Shown here: positions 11,397-24,200 of the stretch, one piece after another | How positions within the stretch are numbered: the first letter of the stretch is position 1 | Layout of the letters: each line of letters opens with the position of its first letter | NCBI RefSeq assembly: GCF_033439725.1 | Contig: NW_026944387.1 | Coordinates: 310,001-374,000, forward strand | Reading direction: 5' to 3' | DNA from: Neurospora tetraspora | Lineage: Eukaryota; Ascomycota; Sordariomycetes; Sordariales; Sordariaceae | Length of the DNA stretch: 64,000 bases | Translations under genes and position numbers: made by a program | Notes under the pieces: generated by a model | Seen by the model: only the letters and a program-made list of their open reading frames with translations | Databases searched by the model: none | Told to the model about the DNA's origin: nothing

Positions 11397-13718
11397 ATGA
11401 CGGAAGTTGTCAATCCACGCCGCCAACAACAGTCCTCAGACTCACCAGCACGAGAACGTCCCCGTCCTCCGGCTCTCAAAACCAGCCACTCGGCCCTCCG
11501 CTCCGTAAACCGCCCGCCAAACGTCCGGCGAATATCCAACCGCGTCTCCATCGCCGAGCCCGAGCCCGAGCCCGAACCAGAAACCCAGCTCAAAGCAGAA
11601 ACCTCCATCACATCCTCTGTCCCGCAAAAACCAGAACCAAACAATGACAGCCAAATCAACGATCAACCCCCCAAACCTCAACCCAACCTCGCCGCAAACC
11701 CCATCGCCCACACCGCCTCCACCCCCAAAATCGCCCAAACCCTGCACTCCTCCCTCTCCGCCCGGCTGCGCGTAACTACCACGCCCTGGGCAACGCGCAA
11801 CATCCTGACCCTCGACGGCGGCGGCATAAAGGGGTACTCCTCCTTAATCCTCCTGCGCACTCTAATGCGGGAGATCGCCGCCCTCGAGCAATCTCTCCAG
11901 CCACCCGCCTACTCGAGTGCCGACCCGACAGGAAACAAGAACTACTACTTCACTGAGTCTGATGAGTATTTTTATGGTGCCGGGACGGAGATGCCGGAGT
12001 GTGAGAGGGCAATGAAGTTGAGAGAGGGAAAACTGAAGGTGGGGGATTTGAAGGTGGATGTTCCTGGGGACACGCTGAGAGCGGGGGAGTATTTGCCTAG
12101 TCACTATTTTGATTATATTGCGGGCACGTCAGTTGGGGGGTTGATTGCGATTATGTTGGGGGTGATGGGGCGGACGGTGGAGGGGTGTTTGGAGGAGTTT
12201 AGGAATGGAGGCAGTAGAAGGGATGGGATGGGGTTGCCGCCGTTATTTTTGGAGATGGAGGATGCGGCGGAGGAGGTTGTTGATGTGGGCGATGGAGGGA
12301 GTCAGAGGGAGAGCAGGGCGGAAAGGAGACGGAGGGTGATTAGTTTCCCGGGGTTGGGCAGTTTTGAGATTCCTCTGCCGGGGTTTGGGGGAGGGGATAG
12401 GGAGAAGGATAAGAGGAGGACGACGTGGCCGACGAAGAAGAGTAGAACGTGGTTCGAGACGTTTTCCAAATTCAGCGTTACCAGTACGGACTTGACTGGT
12501 ACTGGGACCGGGACCGGGAGCAATACCACCGCCTCACGAGCAATCGTCAGCGATAATGAGGATATCTCTCCGACTACCAAACGGGCGAACACGAACAACA
12601 CCATCGCCTCCAGCCGCTCGAGCACTACAACCTCCAGCCCCGCCTCCTCCATCTCCTTCAAGAAAACCTCCTTCCAATGCCAAACCCTCGCCTGGTGCAG
12701 CGAGATCGACTCCACCACTCCCACAGAGCGACACCCCTACGCCTTCTGCACCTACGAAGAAGTCCTCGTGGCCGACGGCTCCGACGAAGAAGGCAAAGTC
12801 CCTTCCATCCCGGAGGTCGCCAAAGCCATCACCACCCCGTCCGACTCCTCGCAATTCAAGCCATTCAAGCTCCCGGCCATCGGCCAATTCGTCGACGGCA
12901 GCAAGGAGATCCGGGACCCGACTCTGCCAGTCCTCAAAGAGATCTCATCCCTCCTAGGCGTTGACCCCTCTGCTCCTTCTCTCCCCGGAAACTACAATCC
13001 ACCCATCGATTTACTTTTGAGTTTGGGAACGGATGAACACAACGCTTGGTTTTACGAGAAGCTTGTTCAACCTTTCGCTTCTCAGTCCACCACCTCTTCT
13101 TCTCCGTCCACTTCTTCCTCTTCCTCTACCTCATCGCCCTCCCCTTCACCCTCATCTTCGTCTAACACCAACTCACCATCAACACCACCCTCCCCCACCG
13201 AACTCGAACTCCGCAAATCCAAAGGCCGCCTCTACAAAAACTACCACCGCTTCCAAGTCTCCCCGCTCTCCCTCTCCCCCCTTCGCTCTTTACCCTTCCG
13301 CCGACGGAACCACCTCGACGAAATCGAAGAAGCCACAGAACGCTGGCTATCCGCCAACGACGGCGAGCAGCGCCTTTTGCTCAAGAAGTATGCAGAACTA
13401 TTAGTTCGCGAACGCAGAGCGAGGAGTGCGACGACGAGGTGGGAGACGTTTGCGCTTGGGGTTAGGTATTTCTGTTGGGTTGAGGGGTGTGAGATGAATC
13501 TGGAGACACATAAGAAGGGACATGAACATGGGGATGATGGGGGGAGAAAAGATGGGGAAGAAGGTGAGGAGGAAACAGAAGAGGATAAAGGGTTTGATAC
13601 GCGAGGAGACTTTTGGGATCATTTGAATAGTAGACATGGGTTGTCGAAGAAGGCGAGGAAGGGGGAGGTGTTGATTGAGGATGAGCTGGATAAGGGGAGG
13701 AGGTTTGGGTTTGAGTAA
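11397..13718 (+). CDS. Patatin-like phospholipase
   Basis: A single exon of 773 residues with a patatin lipase domain, a Ser-Asp dyad acyl hydrolase acting on membrane lipids. The oxyanion loop is LDGGGIKG (near residue 140), the nucleophile elbow is GTSVGG (Ser near 245), and the catalytic Asp is in FVDGS (near 500). The N-terminal 120 residues are low-complexity, with an (EP)n run EPEPEPEPE. Between nucleophile and Asp lies a long insert rich in Ser, Thr and Arg. A Ser-rich tract follows the catalytic domain (near 565-595). The C-terminus has CWVEGC, then HKKGHEH and HLNSRH, which resembles a C2H2 zinc finger split by a charged insert. The catalytic set is complete, so it is probably active. 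Fungal patatins occur alone or as effector domains of NLR-like receptors; no receptor domain is fused here. Confidence 0.88.
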   Translation: MTEVVNPRRQQQSSDSPARERPRPPALKTSHSALRSVNRPPNVRRISNRVSIAEPEPEPEPETQLKAETSITSSVPQKPEPNNDSQINDQPPKPQPNLAANPIAHTASTPKIAQTLHSSLSARLRVTTTPWATRNILTLDGGGIKGYSSLILLRTLMREIAALEQSLQPPAYSSADPTGNKNYYFTESDEYFYGAGTEMPECERAMKLREGKLKVGDLKVDVPGDTLRAGEYLPSHYFDYIAGTSVGGLIAIMLGVMGRTVEGCLEEFRNGGSRRDGMGLPPLFLEMEDAAEEVVDVGDGGSQRESRAERRRRVISFPGLGSFEIPLPGFGGGDREKDKRRTTWPTKKSRTWFETFSKFSVTSTDLTGTGTGTGSNTTASRAIVSDNEDISPTTKRANTNNTIASSRSSTTTSSPASSISFKKTSFQCQTLAWCSEIDSTTPTERHPYAFCTYEEVLVADGSDEEGKVPSIPEVAKAITTPSDSSQFKPFKLPAIGQFVDGSKEIRDPTLPVLKEISSLLGVDPSAPSLPGNYNPPIDLLLSLGTDEHNAWFYEKLVQPFASQSTTSSSPSTSSSSSTSSPSPSPSSSSNTNSPSTPPSPTELELRKSKGRLYKNYHRFQVSPLSLSPLRSLPFRRRNHLDEIEEATERWLSANDGEQRLLLKKYAELLVRERRARSATTRWETFALGVRYFCWVEGCEMNLETHKKGHEHGDDGGRKDGEEGEEETEEDKGFDTRGDFWDHLNSRHGLSKKARKGEVLIEDELDKGRRFGFE

Positions 13719-13903
13719 TTGGGATTGGGATTGTGGCTGGGATTGGGATTGTGGCTGGGATTGAGATTGTGGCTGGGATTGGGATTGGGATGCTGCGCTG
13801 TGATACCCCTTTGTCCTTATGGCTCGGATTTGGGATTTGGATTGGGATTGGGATTTGGATTGGGATTGGGATTGGGATTGGGATTGGGATTGGGATTGGG
13901 TTA
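13719..13903 (+). repeat. GGGATT/TTGGGA hexamer array after the patatin stop codon
   Basis: A degenerate array of GGGATTGTGGCT units at 13722-13790 and a purer (GGGATT)n run at 13831-13903, starting immediately after the stop. The unit differs from the usual fungal telomere repeat TTAGGG. Many GGG triplets at 6-nt spacing give G-quadruplex potential on the + strand and so in the transcript. Confidence 0.85.
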
Positions 13904-16900
13904 CTTCAAAAGCGAGCGAGCGAGGGAAGAATGCATGGCCAGGGAGTTTTGGGATCTGCTTATTTGTCCTTTATCACCGATGTGTTCCTTCAATATCAAC
14001 TTTTGTTCTTTGTCGAAATATGAAACCCACGATGGTGCAACATCTTGTCGTCAACCGGACTTCCGGGACTGACTGCTTCCGAGTATCGGGACAGGTGACC
14101 CACAAATCCGGTGGTCCGCCCGGAGCCACTCGGCGTGCTCCGGAGGAGACGGTCTGTTTGGCGTCAATTCCTCAACTTATTTTTTCCAACAGAGTTCGTC
14201 CGTTTTTCATCGGTCATTCTGATTTCCATCCTCGTGCCATGTTACCCAACCGGTACCTAGCATCGGGTTGACTGGCTCTCTGGTGAAATGGTGATGCACA
14301 CTCGAGGCACAGAAAAGGCATCTGAACCGTGGGTGTCTTCCGACATCATCATTGGTTGAATTGGGGCGGAGGCCTCATTTCCCCACTTTATGCCGCCATG
14401 CACTGGTACGTACTTCTTTTTTAGTGTCGGCATCCATCCGCGACTGGTGTCACCCCAGGTGTCACTGAAGCACTCCGAGGCATTGGATATCGCACTTTTG
14501 TCCTCTATCGATCCAATATTCTTTTTCGGTGGGCAGAATGGCGGTTGTGCTGCCTTGCCATCCCCGCATCAGCATGCAGACTGTAGGAACAGATGCCAAA
14601 GATACGCGGGTCGGGCGGATGGATGGGCATGGCATTGCTCTGCGGAAAGGCATTCCAGCCAGAACTCAGACCTCAGGCAGACTTCTTTTCCTCAACGTCC
14701 TGTCTTTCCTGTCTTCCACCATGTGCTCGAGGTTCTACCAGCGATACCAGTGATACCAGCGACACCATCGATGTTGAGACATGGAGCGTCAAATAGAGTG
14801 TCTTGTGACCTTTCCTCTGGCGCACTGTCATGACTCTCGTCCGCGTTTCTGGTTTCGGTGGTGCGACGTTGTCCCCGATATCGTCCCCGACTCGCGCGCT
14901 TGTTGGAGTCCCAAGTCCTCTCTCTTCTATCGCCCTTCCAGTTCCTCTTCCTGCTGTCCGTCGGCCGCCGCTGAGAATTGTTGAACTCGCAGATACTCGG
15001 TCGGTCGCGAACCTCGATGCGAACCAATAAAGTGTCGTCCATCAGCTCAACTAGGATTTGTCAATAATAAACTCTTGGCAAGGGGGCTGTGCAAAGAAAC
15101 TTTTCTGGAACTAAAAGGCTTGTTGAGCGTGTTCAGGTCGAGAAAAGTCTCCAGTGGATCTCCAGTCGACTCCAATTGCAACACTTGAGTGGCCTGCCAG
15201 TGACGTAGCCCCCCACTCCCGCTGGAGAAGTGCCCTTATCGATAATGTCATAGACAAGATGGAACTTTACCGCTTTCAGCGATATCGAGCGACATCCCCA
15301 GCGCCAATTTGAATGGATGCAAGTCTTCGGAACCTCTCAAGTATCAACAATCCTCAAACATCATCTCCTGGAGGCTACGGGATCCGAGGCACAACCATGT
15401 TTCCGTCAACGTATCCCCCCTGCACCATCTCGTCATCACTACAATCATCGTCAAGTCGATCGGGAATATCGCTCGCGACAAGTTTCGGGGAGGGACATCA
15501 TGCCCTCTTTATACTTTGACCTTCAGAGCAAACCGGTTTTGATATCCACATTCCACACTGTAACACACGCTTCGTGTAGCTGCGTTTTTCTTGTTTCCAT
15601 TTTTCCCTGGTCTTCCGAGAATTTCCCAAAGGGAATGGAATATCCAACATATCCGACGCAATGCCGGCGCTTGCGGAACGGCACGGACAAAGGGTAGTGT
15701 CAGGGAGGTTCATGGTATTTATGTTTGGGACGGACAAGATCTCTCAGGTTTTGTCTCTCCCTTTGCTCCCGAATTGTAGAAAAGTCTAATACAATCAATT
15801 CGCCAACCACATCTGACCCCGAGTCCTTACGTACGCACACTGCGCTACCGGATATACAATCGTGTAAGTCACTTTTCCTTGGCAATGCTTGCATCACACA
15901 GCTGTTCCCGCGTTGGGTCTAGATCGATACACTGAAGGTGGTTGAGCTTGCAGAGATGAGCTGAGATGATGGGTTGGCGCACGGATATGCCATCTCAACA
16001 TGGGGGAAAAGAGGAGAATCCCGACGGTGAAGACTTCTCCATCGGTGACGTTGGAGACCTCTCAAAGAAGGAACGATTAAAAAGAAAACTAGTTCATTCA
16101 CAAGGAACTGGAGACAGATCTTGTTGGAGCTCCTTCCTCACGATCCCCGATGAACCCGGATCTCTGGGTTTTCTTCTCATCAAGTTCATCTCTCAAGCTC
16201 AGCCTATGTTCCCCTCATTCTTTTCCCCGTCTACATCATCAGCTCTCCCACCAACCTAATATTGACACTTTTGGACCATTTATCCACCTCGTCACCTCCC
16301 GCCAACCACTGCCGTTCCGCGCGTCCTCATTGTGGCTTTGCCCGACATCCATCATTCAGACTGGACTAACAAACCCAGATTATCCCTTTGGCTTGCCCTT
16401 GGCATCACCTCCGATCCAACGCTGCCTGGCCCTTTCAACCCGCCCTTCACCCATCCGGACAAAGTAACCGTGAACGCCCAGGAACACGCCTTGTCTGGGC
16501 AAATACTCTTCTGAGGGACGAGACACAACTACACCCCACTCGTCTGCCCATCCGTTGCCCCTGTCACGCCTGAATCAACGGTTTTGGGTATCCGCACATA
16601 CCGGAAGAGGTACTTACGGTGCACACTACCGGGACCTAACCTGTAATTTCCTACCCAATCTGAGCAGGGGATCCTACCGTTGCGAAACAGTCCCGGTATA
16701 TATCTCGTTCGGGGGTTGTCCCAGCAGCAATCATGACCTGGTGTAAGTTATCAAGATCCTTATCGTTACAATATACATCCCGTCCTCCCTTTCATATGCT
16801 ATACCCCATATTTACCCCCTTCCCCTACTCCACTATTGTTTTAAGAAAAAAAGACGAACTGTTGGATTCCTCCTTCTCCAAACTACCCATCTACGCGTTT

Positions 16901-17066
16901 TCTATCTGTTCGCGACGACGGGATCGTGATATCGCTAGTATCCGTTCCCAACGGCGCGTATTCTCAAGATTGCGCTAGTGCGGACTTGCAAACAAAGAAA
17001 CACTACTTCTGTTGGCGGGCCATGACAAGACACCACCACATCCTCGCCCTCCTCGTCTTGTAAACC
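13904..17066. other. Long intergenic region
   Basis: 3.1 kb with no recognisable coding sequence, RNA gene or transposon ends. Open frames are short, lack family signatures and overlap on both strands. The last few hundred bases before 17067 are the leader and promoter of the calcium exchanger gene. Confidence 0.55.
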
Positions 17067-18793
17067 ATGGGCAATCCTTTAACAAACATCATATCTACAG
17101 TCACTCTTCCCTTCCGCGCTCAAGTTCGTCGAGCAGCCAGTCTAGTTGTACCCAAGCATCAAGACGGCCATCCCAACGGCATCTCCAACGGAAACGGCTA
17201 CACCTACGTTAACGGCACCAACGGGAGCACTAACGGACACCTGAACGGTCACATCAACGGCCATACCAACGGCTATACCACCATGGACTCGGAACGCCGG
17301 CCGCTCCTCGGCAACGGCCACTCGACCACCGAGTCCGACTCCGACTTCTCATGGCGCGACTTCTTCCTTGATACCAAGAGAACCCCTGGCACCAACGATC
17401 CCAATCCCCTCGTCAAGTATCCTACCCGAGTATGGAATGTCACCAAGGTCACTCTTCTGAGCTGTATGTATCCCACGGCAAACTCCCGTCCCACAAAGCA
17501 CATGGCTAACATGTCCCAGCATGGATCAACGTCCTTCTCATCTTCGTGCCCCTCGGCATCATCGCCGGCGAGCGAGGCTGGAGTGCACCGGCAGTGTTCA
17601 CCCTCAACTTCTTTGCCATCATCCCCCTCGCCGCGGTCCTCTCTTTTGCGACCGAAGAGATCGCCCACAGACTAGGAGAAACCCTTGGCGGTCTGGTCAA
17701 CGCAACATTTGGTAATGCGGTGGAACTCATTGTATGCATTTGTCTACTTTTCTGACCACCCCCTTTTCATCTTCATAGGACTAACAATTCCGCTCTATCA
17801 GGTCAGTATCGTTGCCCTCCGCGCCGGCGAGATCGAGGTCGTGCAAGCCTCGATGCTCGGCTCCATCCTCTCTAACCTGCTCCTCGTGCTGGGAATGTGC
17901 TTCCTCCTCGGCGGTATCGCCAACATGCGCGACTCCAACGGCATCGGCACCGAACAGACTTTTGCCTCCGGGACAGCGCAGACCACCTGCTCCATGATGA
18001 CCCTCGCCTCCGCGTCCCTCATCATTCCCGCCGCCCTCTACAACGTTCTCAACCACTCCGACAGCCAAGAGAAGCAAGACAGCATCTTGGTTCTCTCGCG
18101 CGGTACCGCCGTCATTCTCCTGATCCTCTACTGCGCCTACCTCTTCTTCGTCCTGCGCACCCACAAGGAGCTGTTCGAGCCCGAGGCCCAAGCCGTCGGC
18201 GACGTGGTTACTGAACCTAAGGAGGAACCGATCCTCTCGCCCTGGTCTGCGGCCCTCGTCCTCATCGTGACAACAGTCATCATCTCGTACGCGGCTGATT
18301 ACATGGTCGACTCAATCGATGCCATCGCTGCCACGGGCGCCATCAGCAAGACGTTTATCGGTCTGATCTTGATCCCCATTGTCGGAAATGCGGCCGAGCA
18401 TGTGACGGCTTGTGTGGTGGCGGTCAAGAATAAGATGGATTTGGCGATGGGGGTGGCGATTGGCAGCAGCATTCAGATTGCGTTGCTTGTGACTCCCAGC
18501 TTGGTGCTCCTGGGGTGGGCGATTGGACAGCCGATGACGCTGCATTTTGAGACTTTTGAGACGATTGCGTTTGCGTTGAGCGTCATGGTGGTTACGTATA
18601 CGGTGCAGGATGGGAAGTCGAATTATTTGGAGGGTGCTATGGTGAGTTTTTCTTCCCCTGGATCTTGATGATGTGGGGAGGGAAAATGCTAACGAAGGTG
18701 ATTAAACAGCTTATGGGACTTTATGTCATCATTGCCCTTGCGTTCTGGGCGAGCCCGGCCGATGCTCTCCACAAACTTTCGACCATCTTCTAA
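17067..18793 (+). CDS. Vacuolar Ca2+/H+ exchanger (CAX family)
   Basis: Four exons (17067-17463, 17520-17731, 17802-18641, 18710-18793) encode 510 residues of a cation/H+ antiporter of the VCX1/CAX type, which moves Ca2+ into the vacuole in exchange for protons. The cytosolic N-terminus has an Asn-Gly-rich run ([16 protein letters not shown]) and then [12 protein letters not shown]. Eleven or so membrane segments follow. Both signature alpha repeats are present: [12 protein letters not shown] (alpha-1, ending exactly at the second intron) and [11 protein letters not shown] (alpha-2, near residue 397), each with the Gly-Asn-x-x-Glu core used for ion binding. An acidic cytosolic loop ([18 protein letters not shown]) separates the two halves. 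Introns are 56, 70 and 68 nt with GCTAAC branch sites in the first and last. Length and layout match functional fungal exchangers. Confidence 0.95.
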
Positions 18794-21234
18794 ACGCGAA
18801 GTTACAGGTTTCGCCGTACCGGACATCTAAACGGCTTTTTTCTTGGTTGTTTTACTACTATGTTTATTTCTTTGTACATTGTTACATCACTATACTGGTA
18901 TTTTCCTTGTCATGAATACGTTTTACATCGGAGACTTCCTTGGAGGAGAATACCCATGGGTTGGAAAAGCGAAAATGCTGTGACTGGTGAAAAGAATCAT
19001 CTACAGAAAGAAGGGAGCCAGCGAGTGTGGCAAGGGGATAGGAAAGCATTTCGTAGAGTCACGAATTGTATACGTTGTATATTCATCACGTCTCGCATCT
19101 CTTGTAGATTTGGTGGCGGTAATTTTGACTACATGAACAATTATTGAGCAATATGACGACGATAATTACCAATTCAAGATATCCTCATCATTCACTTGGA
19201 ACCTGCCTGATACGTCAACTAATCCGGTGCGGTAATCAGGTCGTGGAGTCTCGTTTGTCATTTTGAGAAACCAACGACCTCTCTTTTTCCACTTTTTGCT
19301 TCCTCGCCGCGTCTGATACGCTTCGGCCTTCGTTATCTGCTTACCAAACTGTGATTCTAACTTGATAGAAAAAAAAACCATTCGTTCTGTCTTGATGTTG
19401 AACAGGAGTAAACTGTTCTTGTTGGGTACAATTTAAGTTGAGCAGCTCGCTCACAGAATCCCCATGCTTTTGCAGGATTTCCAGTGGATGCTTCCATACA
19501 TGCATGGGGCAGGGGCTTGGAAAGGAGGTGTTAAGGCGTTAAACCCCCGTAACACCCCCCATTGTTTCACTCAAAAAATGGCCGGGTGCTAATGGTCTGT
19601 TAGTGTGAAGTGGAACAATACATGGAAAGCTTAACAGCCTTTTGACCTTCTGCTGTTAGAGATTCCTACTTTTAGGAGGCCCTTGCAGGTAAGCTAATCC
19701 GGCAGGCTTTTCTTTGCCGCCGGCATTGAAGTAAGCGATAAGATAGCGATAAGAGAACCTAAGGTACCTTACCTGTACGGATCAGAAGCCCATAAGATAA
19801 GAGGTTGGTCTATAAGGTATTGGTCGTCGGCTTCCAGCGACCATCACCATCTTCTCCTTCCCAGATACATTGTCGTATCGGCTTTCTTTCGCTAGATACA
19901 GACATTTGACCAGAGGGACATACAGCAGGGGGTTTATAGCATCATCGATGGAATAAAAGCCTCTGTCCAGGGGCGCCGCCCAAACCTCGGTCTTCCAGGT
20001 CGATGACCAAGGGTGATGACATGGACGGAACTCCAAGTGAGGAGCGAGCGGGAAGGAACGAATCGACGGGATGGACCTGCTCTTCCTGGGGAGATGAAGT
20101 CGACGTGACTTCCATCATGATTGGGACAAGGATCACTGCCGAGCGGCTTGCAATGGGAAGCAGTGACCGAGTGAAGGCACTGTCGTCTCCAACTTTCGGT
20201 CACTCAAAACTTGGGGATCCCAATGTTCTTCGAAGCTTGCATCCTTGCTTGCCACTCCTCTATCATATCTCTTCCTTTCTTCCTTGATCCTTTTCCTCTC
20301 TATCTTTCTACATACAGGGAATATCTCTCGAATATTGTTTATCATCTACGCGGACCCAGAGTGTGAAACGAAACGAAACGAAACATTTCTCCACACGGTC
20401 ATTCAGTCACGGCGGTCCGTTCACCGAGTCAAAAGTTCACCTACCTACCGAACAAAGATCTAGATTTCTCCAACACCCACGCTGGTCAAAAGAGCGCACC
20501 GACACTCTTATTTACCTACACCTAAATAACCTCCGCCATTCACACCGAGACCCCGGAGTCCGAGCGCACGGTACCTGACCTCACTTACCCACTCTTGTTT
20601 CGAAACATCCTCTCTCTTTTGTTCCTCTCTTTCCAAATTGGGTTGAAACTCGAAACAAACCGCCACCGCACGTCATCATCGTTTCGCGGTTCGGTTATCG
20701 AAGGTTTCTAGAAGCTTTTTCTGGAGCGCCACTCGTGAAGCTACCTAGGTGAGTGAACTAAGTGAACATTCCTGGCGTGGTAATCTCGAGACTGCGGGTC
20801 GGGGTAGTTCTGCACCGAGTTGGTTGAGACATGGCAATGGATACATTCCAACGCGATGCACGGCACATGTGGATGTTTACTCGGCACGGGGATCGTTGGA
20901 GTTGGAGATGTTGGAGTACGCATACACAACGGGTTATGTATTTTGCTTGGGTCGACAAAGCGGGTTGAAGAGGAACAGAGAGTGTGTTAAGATACTCGGG
21001 GCTTCGGTATCATGGGAAGTCGAAGCACATCTCCAAGTACGACAGAAGCCGCCACGACGAAGGCAAAGGGGAAGTCAATCATGAGAACATTTTGACTGAC
21101 TCGAACTCCGAATCGAACATACCTACATAAACAACGCGATGTCCTTCCTACAGAGCTTTCATTCTCTCCTTTCGCGGTCAAGTGCCATTCTCTTACTTCT
21201 CTTTGATCATATTCATCGTTGAAGGATATCCACT
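18794..21234. other. Intergenic region upstream of the glucanase
   Basis: 2.4 kb without a recognisable gene. A (GAAAC)n pentamer run of about four units lies at 20367-20388. Several CTAA...TTAG short inverted repeats occur near 19590-19660. The last kilobase is pyrimidine-rich and is probably the promoter and leader of the GH81 gene. Confidence 0.55.
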
Positions 21235-24200
21235 ATGATTGGATTCATCAACACCGAGAGACGACGGCAAAGCACGCCGACAGCATGGCTCTTGTTGCTG
21301 TGGCTAACAACATTGCTACAGATTCAACAAGCAGCCTGCTTGGCTATAATACCAGAGTCAATACTTGCCAGACGGCATTACTATCCTTTTGCACCAGACT
21401 GGCGAGCATCGTTAAATCAAAAGGAGACGACTCCAGAAGCTTCGGGTGCAGACGCGGACGCAAGTACCAACGTCCGAGCGGCGACAACATCAGACGACGC
21501 CGATAACCTCTCAACTAGAAGTCCCATCATCAGCGAAATCAACCCCAAAATGGCCGTTACCACTCCCATGGTGGCTCCATCGCCTTCATATCCCTTCCCG
21601 CCTTACAAGGGCACCGGCAGCAAGCCTTCTCCCGCCTCCTCTTCTTCATCACCGTTCCCCTACAAGGGATATAGCCAACAACCGCGCAAAAACAAAGATT
21701 CTTCCCCCTCTGGCGGTGCTGGCGGTGACCTCTTCTCCACCCCCATCTGCTCCGACCTCTCCCTCCCACAATCTATCCCCTCGCAACCGGACCACCCCGC
21801 CCCTCGCAAGGGCATCAAGCAGCCTCAAGAGGGCGGTGCGATCCCCACCAACAAATTCCACGCCAACTTCTTCCTCGGCTCGCAATCCTCCTCCGTCTGG
21901 ACGCACCCATACTCCCTGCAATGGCCCAAGGGGCAAGGCCAATCCGGCGCCTGGGGTCTGGCTGTTTCCCATGTGGATGCGAGCCAGCGCGTCTTCGGCG
22001 ACCAAGATCCTGATGGGAGCGGAGCGGCCCGGTGGTTTGGAAGTCCGGTTGGTCGAGCGGATGTGGTTCTCTCTGAGGAACAACTAGAGATGGGCAACGG
22101 CACTGGAAACATCGAGCTCACGACTCAGGATGTCAAGGAGCATAGCGTTCGTGTGCAGTTGAGCTCGGGAGGGGAGGTGAGGTTGGAGGCGCCTGTGGTG
22201 CAGGGCATGGGAATGGTGACTGCGTTGTATAAGCAGGGTACGCCGGTGATCAAGTCCGGTGTGGGCTGGAGCATGGTGACGAAGGCTATGGGCGTGGTGA
22301 AGACGGGAGTGGTCAAGTATCGATTGGTGATGCACGATGGAGCGACTTGGTTGCTTTATGCTATTGGTGGGGATGTGAGCGCGATCAAGAGGGGAGAGTT
22401 GGGAGGGTTGGATTTGGAGGTGAAGGATAATAATACGGCCGTGGCCAAGCGGAGCTTCACGGGTGTTTTGCAACTTGCGAAGCTGCCCGGTGGAGGCAAT
22501 GGTACTGAGGGCGCGGCGGACGCGGAGAAGTTGTTCGATGCTGCTTGCGGCACGTATGCCACTGGTGTTGAACTCTCCGGATCCGTGGATGGGCAGAAGG
22601 GCCGGTATACCTTCCACTTCCAGAAGGAGGGATTGCCGTCCAACTCCAGCCTCGTCATGTTTGCTTTGCCTCACCATCAGGCTTCCTTCAGCTCCGAGAC
22701 GGCCTCCAAGGTGGCCTCCTCCGTCAAGCTTGATACCACCACCAAGGGCGTCGCCGTTGCTGTTGTCGGCGACGAGTGGACCATGGAAGAGGACATCAGC
22801 AAGCCCATGAGCATTGGGTTCGTCCCCTGGACTCCTGAGGCAGGTTCTGTGAAGGCCATCAGCGACTCCGCGAAGGAGTATATCAAGAATGTGGCGCAAC
22901 AGGAACTCCTTGGAACGTGGCAGGGCCAGGGCATGCTTAACCAGACGGACCAGCCGAGCATGTACTATGGCGGCAAAGCCCTTGCCAAGTTTGCGGCCAT
23001 CTTGGTGGCTGTCAATGATATGCTAGGCGATACGGATCTGGCGAAGAAGGGGTTGGAGCAGTTGAAGGTTGCGTTTGCGCGGTATGCGGAGAATCAGCAG
23101 CAGTATCCGCTGGTTTATGATCAATCCTGGGGCGGCATCGTCTCTTCCGCCTCCTACACCACCGGTGACTCCGGCTCCGACTTCGGCAACACCTACTACA
23201 ACGACCACCACTTCCACTACGGCTACTTCATCTACACGGGCGCCGTTCTCGCTCACCTTGACCCCTCCTGGGCTTCTTCCTCTTCCAACGCTCAATACGT
23301 CAACTCCCTCGTCCGCGACGTCGCCAACCCCTCTGCCTCTCTCGACCCTCACTTCCCCGCCTTCCGCACCTTCGACTGGTACCACGGCCACTCGTGGGCC
23401 CACGGCCTCTACGAATCCAGCGACGGCAAAGACCAGGAATCCTCCTCGGAAGACTCCATGCACGTCTACGCTCTGCTGATGTGGGCCCAAGCCACCAACA
23501 ACCAAGCGCTCTACCAGCGCTCTGCCCTCCAACTATCTCTCCTCCGTCGCTCCCTGAACTCGTACTACCTTTACTCCTCCTCCAACCCCGGCTCGCAGAT
23601 CCAGCCGAAGGAGTTCACGCCCAATAAGGTCGCTGGTATCTTGTTCGAGAACAAAGTCGACCATGTCACCTTCTTTGGAAACAAGAAGGAGTACATCCAA
23701 GGTATTCACATGTTGCCGTTGCTACCGCATACCATGTTCATCAGGAACAAGGACTTTGTCAAAGAAGAGTGGGAAGCCTTCTTCGCTGGAGGGGCCGCGG
23801 ACGCGGCGGAAGGAGGATGGAAGGGTGTTTTGTACGGGAATTACGCGACGATCGATCCCAAGGGTGCTTGGGAGGTTTTTGCTGGTGCGGGTGTGCCGAG
23901 TGGAGGTGTTGGGGGTGGTGGAAGTCAGCCTACTGATCCTGCCCCTGGAAATGGTACCGCGCCGGGCACTACTGAGCCGACTCCCACGTCGACGTCGGCG
24001 CCAACGAGTACCGTGAGTACACCGGGCTGGACTGCTACTCCTACTTCGACCTCAGTGCCCACCACTCCTGGTGTACCGGATGGAACGGTACCGGTAAACG
24101 GGACAGTCAGCGCCATGTCGTCGAAGATGGCGAGGAGGACGATAAGAAGGGCGCTGGAGAAGGGGAAGGGGAAGATGGTTTTGCCTAATCTTGCTCAGAA

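Noticed and set aside
13831-13903. Interstitial telomere repeat
   Set aside because: The unit is GGGATT, not TTAGGG; TTAGGG does not occur in the array.
14390-14833. Possible gene in the 14-17 kb gap
   Set aside because: No frame shows conserved motifs or consistent codon use, and frames overlap on both strands.
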